NCBI RefSeq assembly: GCF_012395815.1
Contig: NZ_JAAZQQ010000003.1
Location: 62,001 to 126,000 of the forward strand
Direction: 5' to 3'
DNA: 64,000 bases
Source of the DNA: Roseicyclus persicicus
Lineage (GTDB): Bacteria; Pseudomonadota; Alphaproteobacteria; Rhodobacterales; Rhodobacteraceae
Shown: positions 45,205-53,661 of the stretch, piece by piece
Numbering within the stretch: the first letter of the stretch is position 1
How the letters are laid out: the number at the start of each line of letters is the position of its first letter
Notes under the pieces: generated by a model
Told to the model about the DNA's origin: nothing
The model's input: only the letters and a program-made list of their open reading frames with translations
Databases searched by the model: none
Program-made: the position numbers and the translations under genes

Positions 45205-46899
45205 TCACGCCGTCCGCTGCACCTGCGCCGCCGCCGCGGCGATGGCGTCGCGGGAGGGGCGGCCCTCGCGGCCGATGCTCCAGCACAGGATCGCCACGGG
45301 GATGAGGCCCACCGCCCCGATCACGAGGCTCGGCACCGCCGCCTCGGCCAGCCGCTCGTCCGAGGCGAGGCGATGCGCCTGCACCGCCAGCGTGTCGTAG
45401 TTGAACGGCCGCAGGATCAGGGTGGCCGGCAGTTCCTTCATCACGTCCACGAACACGATCAGCAGCGCCGTCAGGATCGAGGGCCGCAGGATCGGCATGT
45501 GGATGCGGCGCAGCATCGGCGCCGGCCCGTGGCCCAAGGTGCGGGCGACCGCGTCCATGTTGGGGTTCACCGTCGCAAGGCCGGATTCGTAGGTGTTCAG
45601 CGCCACCGCCATGAAGCGCACCATGTAGGCCGCGATCATCAGCCAGATGGACCCGGTGATCAGGAGGCCGGTGTCGATCCCGAACCGCGCCTCCATCACC
45701 GCGTCGAGCGCGTTGTCGAAGGCCGCGAAGGGGAACAGCAGGCCCACCGCGATCACGCCGCCCGGCACGGCATAGCCGATGCCCGCGACCCGGAGGGCCG
45801 ACTGCGCGCCCCGCGTCGGGTGCAGGCGGGCGTTGAACCCCAGCGCGATGGCCGCGCCGACGGTCAGCACCGCGGCGATGGCGGCCAGCGTCACCGAATG
45901 CTGGAGGAAGCCGAGGTAGCGCGGCGAGAACAGGAGCTGGCTGGTGTCCGCGGCCAGGGTCACGAGGATGACCGTGGGCAGCAGGAAGCCGAACAGCACC
46001 GGCAGCCCGCAGAGCAGGATCGCGCCGGCCGCCGCGCGGCCCGAAAGCGTCGCCGGCTCCATCCGCTCGAAGCGGCGGCCGGCGTCGTGGTGGCGCAGGT
46101 GCTGGCGCTGGCGCCGCTCCAGCACGGCCAGCGTCAGCGCGATCACCAGCAGGCAGAGCGCCAACTGCGCCGCGGCGCCGCGGTCGAACAGGCCGAACCA
46201 GCTGACGTAGATGCCGGTGGCGAAGGTCTGGACGCCGAAATACGAGACGGTGCCGTAATCGGCGAGCGTCTCCATCAGCACCAGCAGCACGCCGCCCGCG
46301 ATGGCCGGCCGAGCCACCGGCACCGACACCCGGAAGAAGGCGCCCCAGGGCCCCTGCCCCAGCGTGCGCGCCGCGATGTAGGCGGTGGAGGACTGGCGCA
46401 GGAACGCCGCGCGGGCCAGCAGGTAGACGTAGGGGTAAAGGACGAAGGTCAACATCGCCGCCGCGCCGCCGAGGCTGCGGATCTCGGGGAACCAGTAGTC
46501 GCGCGGGCCCCAGCCGGTCAGGTCGCGCAGCGTCGACTGCACCCAGCCGGGGTGGTCCAGAAGGTCGGTATAGGCATAGGCCAGCACATAGGCCGGGTAG
46601 GTCAGCGGCAGGGCCAGCGCGATTTCCAGCACCCGCCGGCCCGGGAAGCGCGTGGCCGTCACCAGCCAGGCTGTCGAGGTCCCGATCACCGCCGTGCCGA
46701 CGCCGACGATCAGCGCAAGCAGCGCCGTGGTCCCGGCGTAGCGCGGCAGGACGCTGCCCGCGAGGCCCGCCAGCGTGTCCGTCCCGCCGCCCAGCGCCGC
46801 GACCGCGACCGCCGCCATCGGCAGCAGGCACAGGCCCGCCGCCAGCCAGGCGATCACGGACATGCGGCGCGGAGGGGTCGGGCGGGCAGGCTTGGCCAT
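45205..46899 (-). CDS. fbpB: Fe(III) ABC transporter permease of FbpB type
   Basis: A 564-residue inner-membrane protein with about twelve helices in two homologous halves, each carrying the permease EAA-type loop (about residues 190-210 and 470-500). Such fused two-half permeases are typical for FbpB/AfuB ferric-iron transporters. The start at 46899 (MAKPARPTPPRR) is preferred over an in-frame TTG at 46965, because the iron box lies between them. It pairs with fbpA (42818), but here the two genes are 1.4 kb apart and on opposite strands, with two unrelated genes between. No ATPase gene is seen. Confidence 0.9.
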   Translation of the reverse strand: MAKPARPTPPRRMSVIAWLAAGLCLLPMAAVAVAALGGGTDTLAGLAGSVLPRYAGTTALLALIVGVGTAVIGTSTAWLVTATRFPGRRVLEIALALPLTYPAYVLAYAYTDLLDHPGWVQSTLRDLTGWGPRDYWFPEIRSLGGAAAMLTFVLYPYVYLLARAAFLRQSSTAYIAARTLGQGPWGAFFRVSVPVARPAIAGGVLLVLMETLADYGTVSYFGVQTFATGIYVSWFGLFDRGAAAQLALCLLVIALTLAVLERRQRQHLRHHDAGRRFERMEPATLSGRAAAGAILLCGLPVLFGFLLPTVILVTLAADTSQLLFSPRYLGFLQHSVTLAAIAAVLTVGAAIALGFNARLHPTRGAQSALRVAGIGYAVPGGVIAVGLLFPFAAFDNALDAVMEARFGIDTGLLITGSIWLMIAAYMVRFMAVALNTYESGLATVNPNMDAVARTLGHGPAPMLRRIHMPILRPSILTALLIVFVDVMKELPATLILRPFNYDTLAVQAHRLASDERLAEAAVPSLVIGAVGLIPVAILCWSIGREGRPSRDAIAAAAAQVQRTA

Positions 46900-46927
46900 G
46901 GCGCGGTCGGGTGTCTTTCGCTGCGTC

Positions 46928-46947
46928 AATCCGATCTCTTTTGTCAG
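46928..46947 (-). promoter_or_regulatory. iron-Rhodo-box-like site upstream of fbpB
   Basis: On the minus strand the segment CTGACAAAAGAGATCGGATT shares 13 of 20 positions with the fbpA box, including the GAC, AAA and TCxG cores. It lies 29-48 bases before the fbpB start. A second box upstream of the partner gene supports common iron control. Confidence 0.55.
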
Positions 46948-47030
46948 GCTTTCGGCGGATTGCAAGCGGCCGGGGCCGGGCTGGGCGGCTCTGTCGCAAA
47001 AGCTTCACTTGAGCCGCGGCGATGATTCTG

Positions 47031-47052
47031 TATTTCCAGAATTATGGAAATA
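47031..47052. promoter_or_regulatory. ArsR operator overlapping the start codon
   Basis: A perfect dyad TATTTCCA-GAATTA-TGGAAATA covers 47031-47052. The start codon ATG of the arsR-arsC gene is at 47044-47046, inside it. A TTGAGC (47009-47014) and a TATTTC (47031-47036), 16 bases apart, could be the -35 and -10, which would place transcription start at or near the start codon, making the mRNA leaderless. Binding by the fused ArsR is inferred. Confidence 0.65.
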
Positions 47053-47886
47053 GACCTGACAACCAGATTCGCGGCCCTCAGCCACCCGGCGCGGCTCGAC
47101 GTGCTGCGGCTCCTGATCCGGCGCCACCCCGACCCGCTGCCGGCGGGCGAGATCGCGGGGGTGCTGGGCCTGAAGCCCAACACGCTCAGCCCCTACCTGG
47201 CCGAGCTGTTGCGCACCGGGCTCGTGACGCGCACCCGCAGCGGCACCTCGCTCCTCTACGGGGCCGACCTGCCGGGGCTGCGGTCGATGACCGAGGCGCT
47301 GCTGATCGACTGCTGCCGGGGGCGGCCCGACCTTTGCCCGCCCACCTCCCTTTCCCTTCCCACCGGAGACAGGCCCATGACCGCCCCCCGCTACCGCGTG
47401 CTGTTCATCTGCACCGGCAACTCCGCCCGGTCCATCTTTGCCGAATCGATCCTGCGCAAGCTCGCGGGGGACAGGTTCGACGTCCACTCTGCCGGCACCC
47501 GCCCGCAGTCGGAGCTGAACCCGCTGGCCGTCCGCATGTTGCAGGACAAGGGCTACGAGACCGAAACCCTCCGCGCCAAGAACGTGTCCGAGTTCCAGGG
47601 CCATGACGTGGTGCCCTTCGACTTCGTGTTCACCGTCTGCGACCGCGCCGCGAACGAGGAGTGCCCGACCTGGCCGGGCCAGCCGCTGACCGCCCATTGG
47701 GGCACCCCCGACCCGGTGAAGGCCGAGGGCACCGACGCGCAGCGGATGCTCGCCTTCCAGCAGGCCTACGGGATGCTGCGCAACCGGATCATGGCCTTCG
47801 CCGCGCTGCCGCTGCACACGCTCGACCGGCTGTCGCTGCAGCACGCGCTGGACGACATCGCCCGCACCAAGGAGGGCACGGAATGA
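47044..47886 (+). CDS. ArsR repressor fused to ArsC arsenate reductase
   Basis: A 280-residue two-domain fusion. Residues 1-90 are an ArsR/SmtB winged-helix repressor ([17 protein letters not shown] and the recognition helix [13 protein letters not shown]), with candidate As(III)-binding cysteines C90, C91 and C98, close to the CC-x5-C site of Acidithiobacillus ferrooxidans ArsR. Residues 115-280 are a low-molecular-weight-phosphatase-type ArsC with P-loop CTGNSARS (C123, R129) and the redox cysteines C199 and C207, indicating thioredoxin-coupled reduction. An internal ATG (47377) after a GGAG may also start ArsC alone. The stop overlaps the gapdh start by 4 bases. Confidence 0.9.
   Translation: MEIDLTTRFAALSHPARLDVLRLLIRRHPDPLPAGEIAGVLGLKPNTLSPYLAELLRTGLVTRTRSGTSLLYGADLPGLRSMTEALLIDCCRGRPDLCPPTSLSLPTGDRPMTAPRYRVLFICTGNSARSIFAESILRKLAGDRFDVHSAGTRPQSELNPLAVRMLQDKGYETETLRAKNVSEFQGHDVVPFDFVFTVCDRAANEECPTWPGQPLTAHWGTPDPVKAEGTDAQRMLAFQQAYGMLRNRIMAFAALPLHTLDRLSLQHALDDIARTKEGTE
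47365..47379 (+). promoter_or_regulatory. internal ribosome-binding site and start for the ArsC half
   Basis: GGAG at 47365-47368 lies 8 bases before an in-frame ATG (47377-47379) at the junction of the ArsR and ArsC domains. It could allow separate ArsC synthesis and looks like the remains of an independent arsC gene start. Confidence 0.5.
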
Positions 47887-48881
47887 CCGTCTACGCGCTG
47901 AACGGCCTCGGCCGGATCGGAAAGCTGGCGCTGCGCCCGCTGCTGGAGCGGGGCGCGCGGATCGCCTGGCTGAACGACGCGGTGGGCGATGCGGCGATGC
48001 ACGCGCATCTGCTGGAATTCGACACGGTGCACGGGCGCTGGACGGCGGACATCCGCGCCGAGGGCGACGCCATCACCATCGACGGCACCCGCCTGCCGGT
48101 GCTGAACGAACGCGATCCCGCGAAGCTGCCGCTTGCGGGCGTAGACGTGGTGATCGACTGCACCGGCGTGTTCAAGACGGCGGCGAAGATCCAGCCGTAT
48201 CTCGACGCGGGCGTGAAGCGCGTGGTGGTCAGCGCCCCGGTCAAGGACGGCGGCGCGGCCAACATCGTCTACGGCGTGAACCACGACATCTACGACCCCG
48301 CGCAGCACCGCATCGTGACGGCGGCGTCCTGCACCACCAACTGCCTCGCCCCGGTGGTCAAGGTGATCCACGAGGGGCTGGGCATCCGGCATGGCTCCAT
48401 CACCACGATCCATGACGTGACCAACACCCAGACCATCGTCGACCGCCCCGCCAAGGACCTGCGCCGCGCGCGGTCGGCGCTGAACAGCCTGATCCCGACG
48501 ACCACGGGCAGCGCGACGGCGATCACGCTGATCTACCCCGAGCTGAAGGGGAAGCTGAACGGCCACGCGGTTCGGGTGCCGCTCCTGAACGCGTCGCTGA
48601 CGGACTGCGTGTTCGAGGTGGAGCGCCCGACGACGGCCGAGGAGGTGAACGCGCTGTTCAAGGTCGCCGCCGAGGGGGCGCTGGCCGGCATCCTCGGCTA
48701 TGAGGAGCGGCCGCTGGTCAGCGCCGACTACACCAACGACACGCGGTCCTCGATCGTCGACGCGCCCTGCACCATGGTGGTGAACGGCACGCAGGTGAAG
48801 GTCTACGCCTGGTACGACAACGAGATGGGCTATGCCCACCGGCTGGTCGACGTGGCCCTGATGGTCGGCGCCGCGCCATGA
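47883..48881 (+). CDS. ArsJ-associated glyceraldehyde-3-phosphate dehydrogenase
   Basis: A 332-residue type I GAPDH. The NAD-binding start [12 protein letters not shown] and the catalytic cysteine C150 in [13 protein letters not shown] are intact. In arsJ operons such a GAPDH, given arsenate, makes 1-arseno-3-phosphoglycerate, which ArsJ exports. The position here, overlapping arsR-arsC by 4 bases at the start and arsJ by 4 bases at the end, makes the same role very likely. It is not expected to be the housekeeping glycolytic gene; the family is often annotated 'ArsJ-associated'. Confidence 0.93.
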   Translation: MTVYALNGLGRIGKLALRPLLERGARIAWLNDAVGDAAMHAHLLEFDTVHGRWTADIRAEGDAITIDGTRLPVLNERDPAKLPLAGVDVVIDCTGVFKTAAKIQPYLDAGVKRVVVSAPVKDGGAANIVYGVNHDIYDPAQHRIVTAASCTTNCLAPVVKVIHEGLGIRHGSITTIHDVTNTQTIVDRPAKDLRRARSALNSLIPTTTGSATAITLIYPELKGKLNGHAVRVPLLNASLTDCVFEVERPTTAEEVNALFKVAAEGALAGILGYEERPLVSADYTNDTRSSIVDAPCTMVVNGTQVKVYAWYDNEMGYAHRLVDVALMVGAAP

Positions 48882-50128
48882 CCGACAGCGCGGGGCGCCC
48901 GGAGGGGCTGGCCGCCTACATCGCGGTCACGGCGGCCTACTGGGCCTTCATGCTGACCGACGGCGCGCTCAGGATGCTGGTGCTGCTGCATTTCCACACG
49001 CTGGGGTTTTCCCCGGTGCAACTGGCCTACCTGTTCCTGCTCTACGAGCTGGCTGGGATCGTGACCAACCTGAGCGCGGGCTGGATCGCGGCGCGGTTCG
49101 GGCTGACGGCGACGCTCTATGCGGGGCTGGGGTTGCAGATCGTCGCGCTGCTGGCGCTGGCGCAGCTCGACCCCGGCTGGGGCATCGCGGCGTCGGTGGC
49201 CTTCGTGATGGCGGTGCAGGGCCTGTCGGGCGTGGCCAAAGACCTCGCCAAGATGTCGTCGAAGTCGGCGGTGAAGCTGCTGGCGCCCAAGGGCGACGGG
49301 GCGCTGTTCCGCTGGGTGGCGGTGCTGACCGGGTCGAAGAACGCGGTGAAGGGGCTGGGCTTCCTCCTCGGGGCGGCTGCGCTCGCCCTCGTCGGCTTCG
49401 TGCCGGCGGTGCTGGGCATGGCGGCGGTGCTGGCGGCGATCCTGCTGGTGATCGCGCTGCGGATGCCCGCAGGGCTGCCCACCGGGCGCAAGGGCGCGAA
49501 ATTCTCCGAGGTGTTTTCCAGATCGTCGAACGTCAACTGGCTGTCGGCGGCCCGCGTGTTCCTGTTCGGCGCCCGCGACGTGTGGTTCGTGGTCGGCATC
49601 CCGATCTACTTCTACGCGGTGCTGTCGGACGGCACCGTCGCCGGCAACCGCGCCGCCTTCTTCACCATCGGCACCTTCATGGCCGCCTGGATCATCCTCT
49701 ATGGCGCCGTGCAGGCCAGCGCGCCCAGGCTCCTGCGCGCGCAGGCGGTGGGCGACGCGCGCCTGATCCGCCGCGCCTGGGCCTGGGCGGGCGGTCTGGC
49801 GCTGGTCCCCGCCGCGCTGGCGCTGACGGTCTGGGCGGCCGGGGCGCCCGCGCCCTGGCTGACCGCGACGCTGATCGGCGGCCTCCTCCTCTTCGGCGCG
49901 GTGTTCGCGCTGAATTCGGCGCTGCACTCCTACCTGATCCTCGCCTTCACCGAGGCCGAGCGGGTGACGATGGACGTGGGCTTCTACTACATGGCCAACG
50001 CCGGCGGCCGGCTGCTCGGCACGCTTCTGTCGGGCGTGTCCTACCAGCTTGGCGGCCTGCCCGCCTGCCTCGGCACCGCGGCGGTCATGCTGACCCTCAG
50101 CGCGCTCTGCGCCCGCCGGCTGCGTTAA
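48878..50128 (+). CDS. arsJ: organoarsenical efflux MFS transporter ArsJ
   Basis: A 416-residue MFS permease with about twelve helices that exports 1-arseno-3-phosphoglycerate. Its first helix region ([20 protein letters not shown]) and the segment [19 protein letters not shown] are characteristic of ArsJ. It overlaps the GAPDH gene by 4 bases (ATGA), completing the operon arsR-arsC, gapdh, arsJ. Arsenite itself would leave by the separate ACR3 at 23825. The gene ends only 34 bases before the motB remnant, so transcription may run into it; I see no strong terminator. Confidence 0.93.
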   Translation: MTDSAGRPEGLAAYIAVTAAYWAFMLTDGALRMLVLLHFHTLGFSPVQLAYLFLLYELAGIVTNLSAGWIAARFGLTATLYAGLGLQIVALLALAQLDPGWGIAASVAFVMAVQGLSGVAKDLAKMSSKSAVKLLAPKGDGALFRWVAVLTGSKNAVKGLGFLLGAAALALVGFVPAVLGMAAVLAAILLVIALRMPAGLPTGRKGAKFSEVFSRSSNVNWLSAARVFLFGARDVWFVVGIPIYFYAVLSDGTVAGNRAAFFTIGTFMAAWIILYGAVQASAPRLLRAQAVGDARLIRRAWAWAGGLALVPAALALTVWAAGAPAPWLTATLIGGLLLFGAVFALNSALHSYLILAFTEAERVTMDVGFYYMANAGGRLLGTLLSGVSYQLGGLPACLGTAAVMLTLSALCARRLR

Positions 50129-50162
50129 GGCCCCGTTCACGCGCGGCTGCTAGGACCGGCCC

Positions 50163-50252
50163 ATGGCCGAGAACCAGCCCCGCCCCCTGATCGTGAAACG
50201 CAAGAAGGTGATCGCCGGCGGCGGCCACCACGGCGGCGCCTGGAAGGTCGCC
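50163..50252 (+). pseudogene. motB: motB remnant, first 30 codons only
   Basis: The first 30 codons encode MAENQPRPLIVKRKKVIAGG and then GHHGGAWKVA, which is the N-terminus of roseobacterial MotB just before the expected YADFVTAMMAFFLL membrane helix. After codon 30 (about 50252) the similarity stops and the frame continues into 53 unrelated arginine/proline-rich codons, ending at 50414. The plug, helix and OmpA-like domains are absent from the window, so this is a truncated gene. It sits at the edge of a flagellar remnant. Confidence 0.8.
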
Positions 50253-50458
50253 ATGAGAGTCACCTTCCTTGGTTCTGTCGCGGCGCGTGTTCGGCGCCGG
50301 TTCCATCGAGGCCGGTCCGGGCCTCCACGAAGCGTCCTTCTGACACCTGCACCCCGTTGGTCGGGGGCACGCCACCCGGGCGGGTGCGAGGGGCAGAGTC
50401 GCGCCGAAGCCTGAACAACCCCCTAACCCGGACAGCTTGTTGCCTTGGATTTTACCGG
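50253..50458. other. non-coding junction next to the motB break
   Basis: No gene is supported here. On the minus strand a strong ribosome-binding site, AAGGAAGGTGA, precedes an ATG at 50252-50254 exactly at the point where motB similarity ends; the frame it opens runs backward through motB for only 34 codons (to 50150). This looks like the 5' leader of a minus-strand gene downstream of flgN, possibly a flagellin, joined to motB by a rearrangement. The flagellin identity is a guess. Confidence 0.5.
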
Positions 50459-50788
50459 TCAGCGCCGGGACAGGGTCTGGCCGGGCGCCGCGGCGCCCTG
50501 GCGCTGCCCGCGCGAATCGTAGGTGGTCAGCGTGGCGGTCGCGGGGGCGGTGCGGGCGGTGACGCGTGCAAGACCGCCGCGCGCCGCGTCGACGAGGCGC
50601 GCATTGTCGCGGGCCGCCGCCGACAGGGCCGCGAGGCGGTCCGCGTCCGGCGGCGCGGCCATGAGCCGGCGCATGGCGCGGTCGAGACGGTCCGGCAAGG
50701 CGGCGAGGGCGGCGAGGTCGCCGGCAAGAAGCGCCCGGCGCTGGTCGCGCAGCAGGGTCTCGACGGTGTCGGCGGCGTTCCGGCTCAT
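50459..50788 (-). CDS. flgN: FlgN-like flagellar protein
   Basis: A 109-residue, mostly helical protein. Length, heptad-like leucine/alanine pattern (ETLLRDQRRALLAGDLAAL) and the C-terminal TYDSRGQRQ are characteristic of alphaproteobacterial FlgN-type chaperones for hook-filament junction proteins. Identity is supported mostly by position, since it overlaps the flgJ-like gene by 4 bases (ATGA). Its export partners FlgK and FlgL are not in the window. Confidence 0.7.
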   Translation of the reverse strand: MSRNAADTVETLLRDQRRALLAGDLAALAALPDRLDRAMRRLMAAPPDADRLAALSAAARDNARLVDAARGGLARVTARTAPATATLTTYDSRGQRQGAAAPGQTLSRR

Positions 50789-51081
50789 GGCGCGCCGCCG
50801 CCGCTTCGGGCGACGAGCGCCCGGAACAATGATTCGGACAGCCCGAGACCGCCGCGGGCCACGAGGGCGCGGGCGTGCTCGGCCCGCAGGAGCGAGGCGA
50901 ACTGGGCCTCGCCGGCGCCGCCGCCAAAGGCGCCCGGGGCCTCGCCGAGACCCGCATGTTTCAGCATTTCCGACAGGAAACTGGCCTCGAGCTCCCGTGC
51001 GACAGACAGCAGGGCCGCGGTGTCGGCGGTGGCGCGGGCGGAGGCCGGGGCCGGCAGGGAAGACAGGGCGTCGAGCGTCAT
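50785..51081 (-). CDS. flgJ: FlgJ-like rod-binding protein
   Basis: A 98-residue protein equal to the N-terminal rod-binding domain of FlgJ, without the muramidase domain, as in many alphaproteobacteria. The motifs are ARELEASFLSEMLKHAGLG and the end EHARALVARGGLGLSESLFR. It caps the growing flagellar rod in the periplasm. The start at 51081 has GAGG 7 bases upstream. It overlaps flgN by 4 bases and diverges from fliK over a 110-base gap. Confidence 0.82.
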   Translation of the reverse strand: MTLDALSSLPAPASARATADTAALLSVARELEASFLSEMLKHAGLGEAPGAFGGGAGEAQFASLLRAEHARALVARGGLGLSESLFRALVARSGGGAP

Positions 51082-51191
51082 GGCGGTGCCTCGAATGCGA
51101 CGGATTTTCCCGAGCTTCCCAGCCCCGCGTAAAGAATTCGTAAGGGGCCGGTCTGGCATACCGGGCCGACGACCACAGTCGGACAGCCAGA

Positions 51192-53648
51192 ATGGATGAC
51201 CTGTTTCCCGGCCTCACGCCCCGCGCCGCCCGGCCGGACCGCACCGCGATGACCGCCCTGCCCGGCGCCGCCCCGGAGGGGTTCCTCGCCGCCTTCTCGG
51301 GCGCGGTTTCCGCGGCGCCGGGCCTCGCCCCGGTGCGATCTCCCCCGGGCGTGAAGGTGAGCATAATGCATCCGCGGATGGGTGTGGCGGACACGCACTT
51401 GGTCACGCCTCCGCCGATGCTGGCGCTGCCGGAGTCGGAGGGTCAGGCCCCTGAGCCCGGCGATCCCGCGCCACGCCCGGGCCCCGGGGCGGCCGGCGAC
51501 ACGGGGGAGATGGCCGATCCTGAAGCGGCGCCCGGCCCCGGGCTGCCCCCCATGGGTCCTGCCGCGGCGCCACCGGCCCCGGAGCCGGAGGAGGTGAGGC
51601 AGGACGTGCCTTCGCCGCGCGCCGCGCCGCCCTTCCCGCCAGCGGGTACGGTGGGGCCGGCGGCTCCACCTTCTCCGGTAGGCGCTCCGGCCGAGAGACC
51701 GGAGGCGGGCGAACCGCCGGTGCACGGTCCGGGGCCGACCCGCCGAGCCCAGACCGCGCCGGATCGCCCCGATGCGGCCCCGGGCATGGCAGACAGGCGC
51801 GCGGCCGCCGCGCCGATCCTGCCCCGGCGGGTCGTCGCCCCCGGTGCCGGTTCCCACCCGGTTCCGCGCGACGTGCCTCCGCAGGTCCTCGCCAACCCGC
51901 CTGTCCCCGGGCCACGGCCGCCTGCCTCCGCGATCATGGCCACGAGGGTCGGGGGTGCCCGGGCGATGACTGACGGGCCGACGCAGGGCGTGCAATTGGC
52001 GCGGTCGCCGGGCTCCGGTCTGGGTGTCGAGCCGGCGGCGTTTCGGGGCGCGTCGAGCGGACCCGTGTCGCCCGTGCAGCACGCCGATCGTGGAGCACGG
52101 GGCGACGCACCGGGGTCCCCCTTGGACCGGACGACCGGGCCTGCCCGCCCTGCGCCAGCCGGGCCAGAAACTGACGACGCACCAACCCGCCCCGGGCCGG
52201 CCGCCAGAGCGTCCGGAGCTGACGGGCCCCGCACCACCGACGCGGTGGCCATGACCGCCGCGCCAGTGGTTGCCGGCGGCGCGCCTCGACCCTTGGTCGC
52301 GCCTAGTGAGCCCACTTCAGAGCCAACCCTGCCAAGGCCCCCGGCCGGGCGTGCAGACATCCCCGACATGGACTTGCGGGGTGCGGTGCAAAGGGTCGGC
52401 CCGCGCGGGGATCACGCTCCCGCCGTCCTTGCCGGACCTAGCCCACAGGGTGCCGACGCCACCTCGGCTGATGCGCAGCGGGCGGGTCCGAACCGGCGGT
52501 CCGAGCCGAGGGGCGACCGCACGGAAGCACCGCGCGGGATGCCGCCGGTCGCACTGCGCCCCTCCGGTTCGGCGGCCTTACTCGTCAATGCAGATCGGGC
52601 GGAGCCTCCGGCCGGCCATCGTCTTTCTACGGAGACTGCGTCCCGGATCGCGCCGGCCCCGCGGCTTGCCACTCCCATGGCGACGGGCGGTCCGATCCAG
52701 TCCGGCCCGCCGGAGATTGCGCCAGGGCAGCCACCTGAGCGTCTTACCGCGGCGGCGCCATCACCCCGGCCGCTTGTGCCGGACCGTATGGCCATCGGGC
52801 GACCCGAGCCGGCACCACCCGGCAGCACGCCGTCCCCTGCCCCACAACCCGTCCCGCCGACGGACGCCGAGACGCGCCCGCCGTTGGTTCTGGTCTCCGG
52901 ACCACGCCCGAGCCCCGACGCGGCCACGACCGCCCCGACCGGCACTTCCCGGTTTGCGTCCGTCACAGGGGCCCCGCCCGGCGCGACCGAGGCCCCGCCC
53001 GATCCCGAGCCGGGGCGTCCGGGGGCGGTCGAGGCATCCCCCGCGCCGACGCGCCCGGCCTTGCCCGCCGCCCCGGCCGCCGGCACGCCGGACCCTTCCG
53101 CGGCGGTTGCCGTGGCACCGTCCCTCGATACGGGTCCGGTCCCGCCCGCGGATGAGGAGCGCGGCCTGCCCGCCCTCGAGGCGCCGGGACGCCTGGCCGG
53201 GGGCGGGACCGCAGCCCCGGCCGCGCCGGTGCCCGCCGGGCCGGCGCCGCCCCCGACCCTCGCCCGGCAGATCCTGCAGGCGCTGGGGGACGCCCGGGAG
53301 CCGGGCGGCACCGTGGAGCTGACGCTCGACCCGCCGGAGCTTGGGCGGCTGCGGCTGAGCTTCGTGGAGGTGGGCGGCGCCCTGACGCTGGCGATCATGG
53401 CGGACCGCGGCGACACGGCCGAGATGATCCGGCGCCACCTGCCGCTGCTGGCGCAGGAGTTCGCCCGGGCCGGGCTGGATGCGCCCTCGGTCGACATCTC
53501 GGGCGGCGGGCGCGGCGACCGGCCACCACCGGATACCCCGGGCGGGGGCACGGGCGCGCCGCAGCCGGACGCCCCCCGCTCTGCCCCGCCCCCGCGCCCC
53601 GCCCCGGCCGCCCAGACGGCGGCCGGCGGGCTCGACCTGCGCCTCTAG
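51192..53648 (+). CDS. fliK: flagellar hook-length control protein
   Basis: An 818-residue protein. Residues 1 to about 690 are low-complexity, very rich in proline, alanine and arginine, and likely disordered, as expected for the ruler part of FliK. The C-terminal globular Flg_hook domain (about residues 695-780) is clear: VELTLDPPELGRLRLSF, then ALTLAIMADRGDTAEMIRRH. It measures hook length and switches export substrate. The start at 51192 is the first ATG; its ribosome-binding site is weak. flgD follows 13 bases after the stop. Confidence 0.85.
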   Translation: MDDLFPGLTPRAARPDRTAMTALPGAAPEGFLAAFSGAVSAAPGLAPVRSPPGVKVSIMHPRMGVADTHLVTPPPMLALPESEGQAPEPGDPAPRPGPGAAGDTGEMADPEAAPGPGLPPMGPAAAPPAPEPEEVRQDVPSPRAAPPFPPAGTVGPAAPPSPVGAPAERPEAGEPPVHGPGPTRRAQTAPDRPDAAPGMADRRAAAAPILPRRVVAPGAGSHPVPRDVPPQVLANPPVPGPRPPASAIMATRVGGARAMTDGPTQGVQLARSPGSGLGVEPAAFRGASSGPVSPVQHADRGARGDAPGSPLDRTTGPARPAPAGPETDDAPTRPGPAARASGADGPRTTDAVAMTAAPVVAGGAPRPLVAPSEPTSEPTLPRPPAGRADIPDMDLRGAVQRVGPRGDHAPAVLAGPSPQGADATSADAQRAGPNRRSEPRGDRTEAPRGMPPVALRPSGSAALLVNADRAEPPAGHRLSTETASRIAPAPRLATPMATGGPIQSGPPEIAPGQPPERLTAAAPSPRPLVPDRMAIGRPEPAPPGSTPSPAPQPVPPTDAETRPPLVLVSGPRPSPDAATTAPTGTSRFASVTGAPPGATEAPPDPEPGRPGAVEASPAPTRPALPAAPAAGTPDPSAAVAVAPSLDTGPVPPADEERGLPALEAPGRLAGGGTAAPAAPVPAGPAPPPTLARQILQALGDAREPGGTVELTLDPPELGRLRLSFVEVGGALTLAIMADRGDTAEMIRRHLPLLAQEFARAGLDAPSVDISGGGRGDRPPPDTPGGGTGAPQPDAPRSAPPPRPAPAAQTAAGGLDLRL

Positions 53649-53661
53649 ACAGGAGACCCGG

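Noticed and set aside
50150-50254. Minus-strand 34-codon frame with a strong ribosome-binding site at the motB break
   Set aside because: It reads through the motB remnant and probably exists only because a rearrangement joined a foreign start codon to motB; not called as a gene.
51082-51191. A sigma28-like promoter (TAAA ... GCCG) before fliK
   Set aside because: Spacing is about 13 instead of 15 bases and the second half is incomplete; not reportable as a site.
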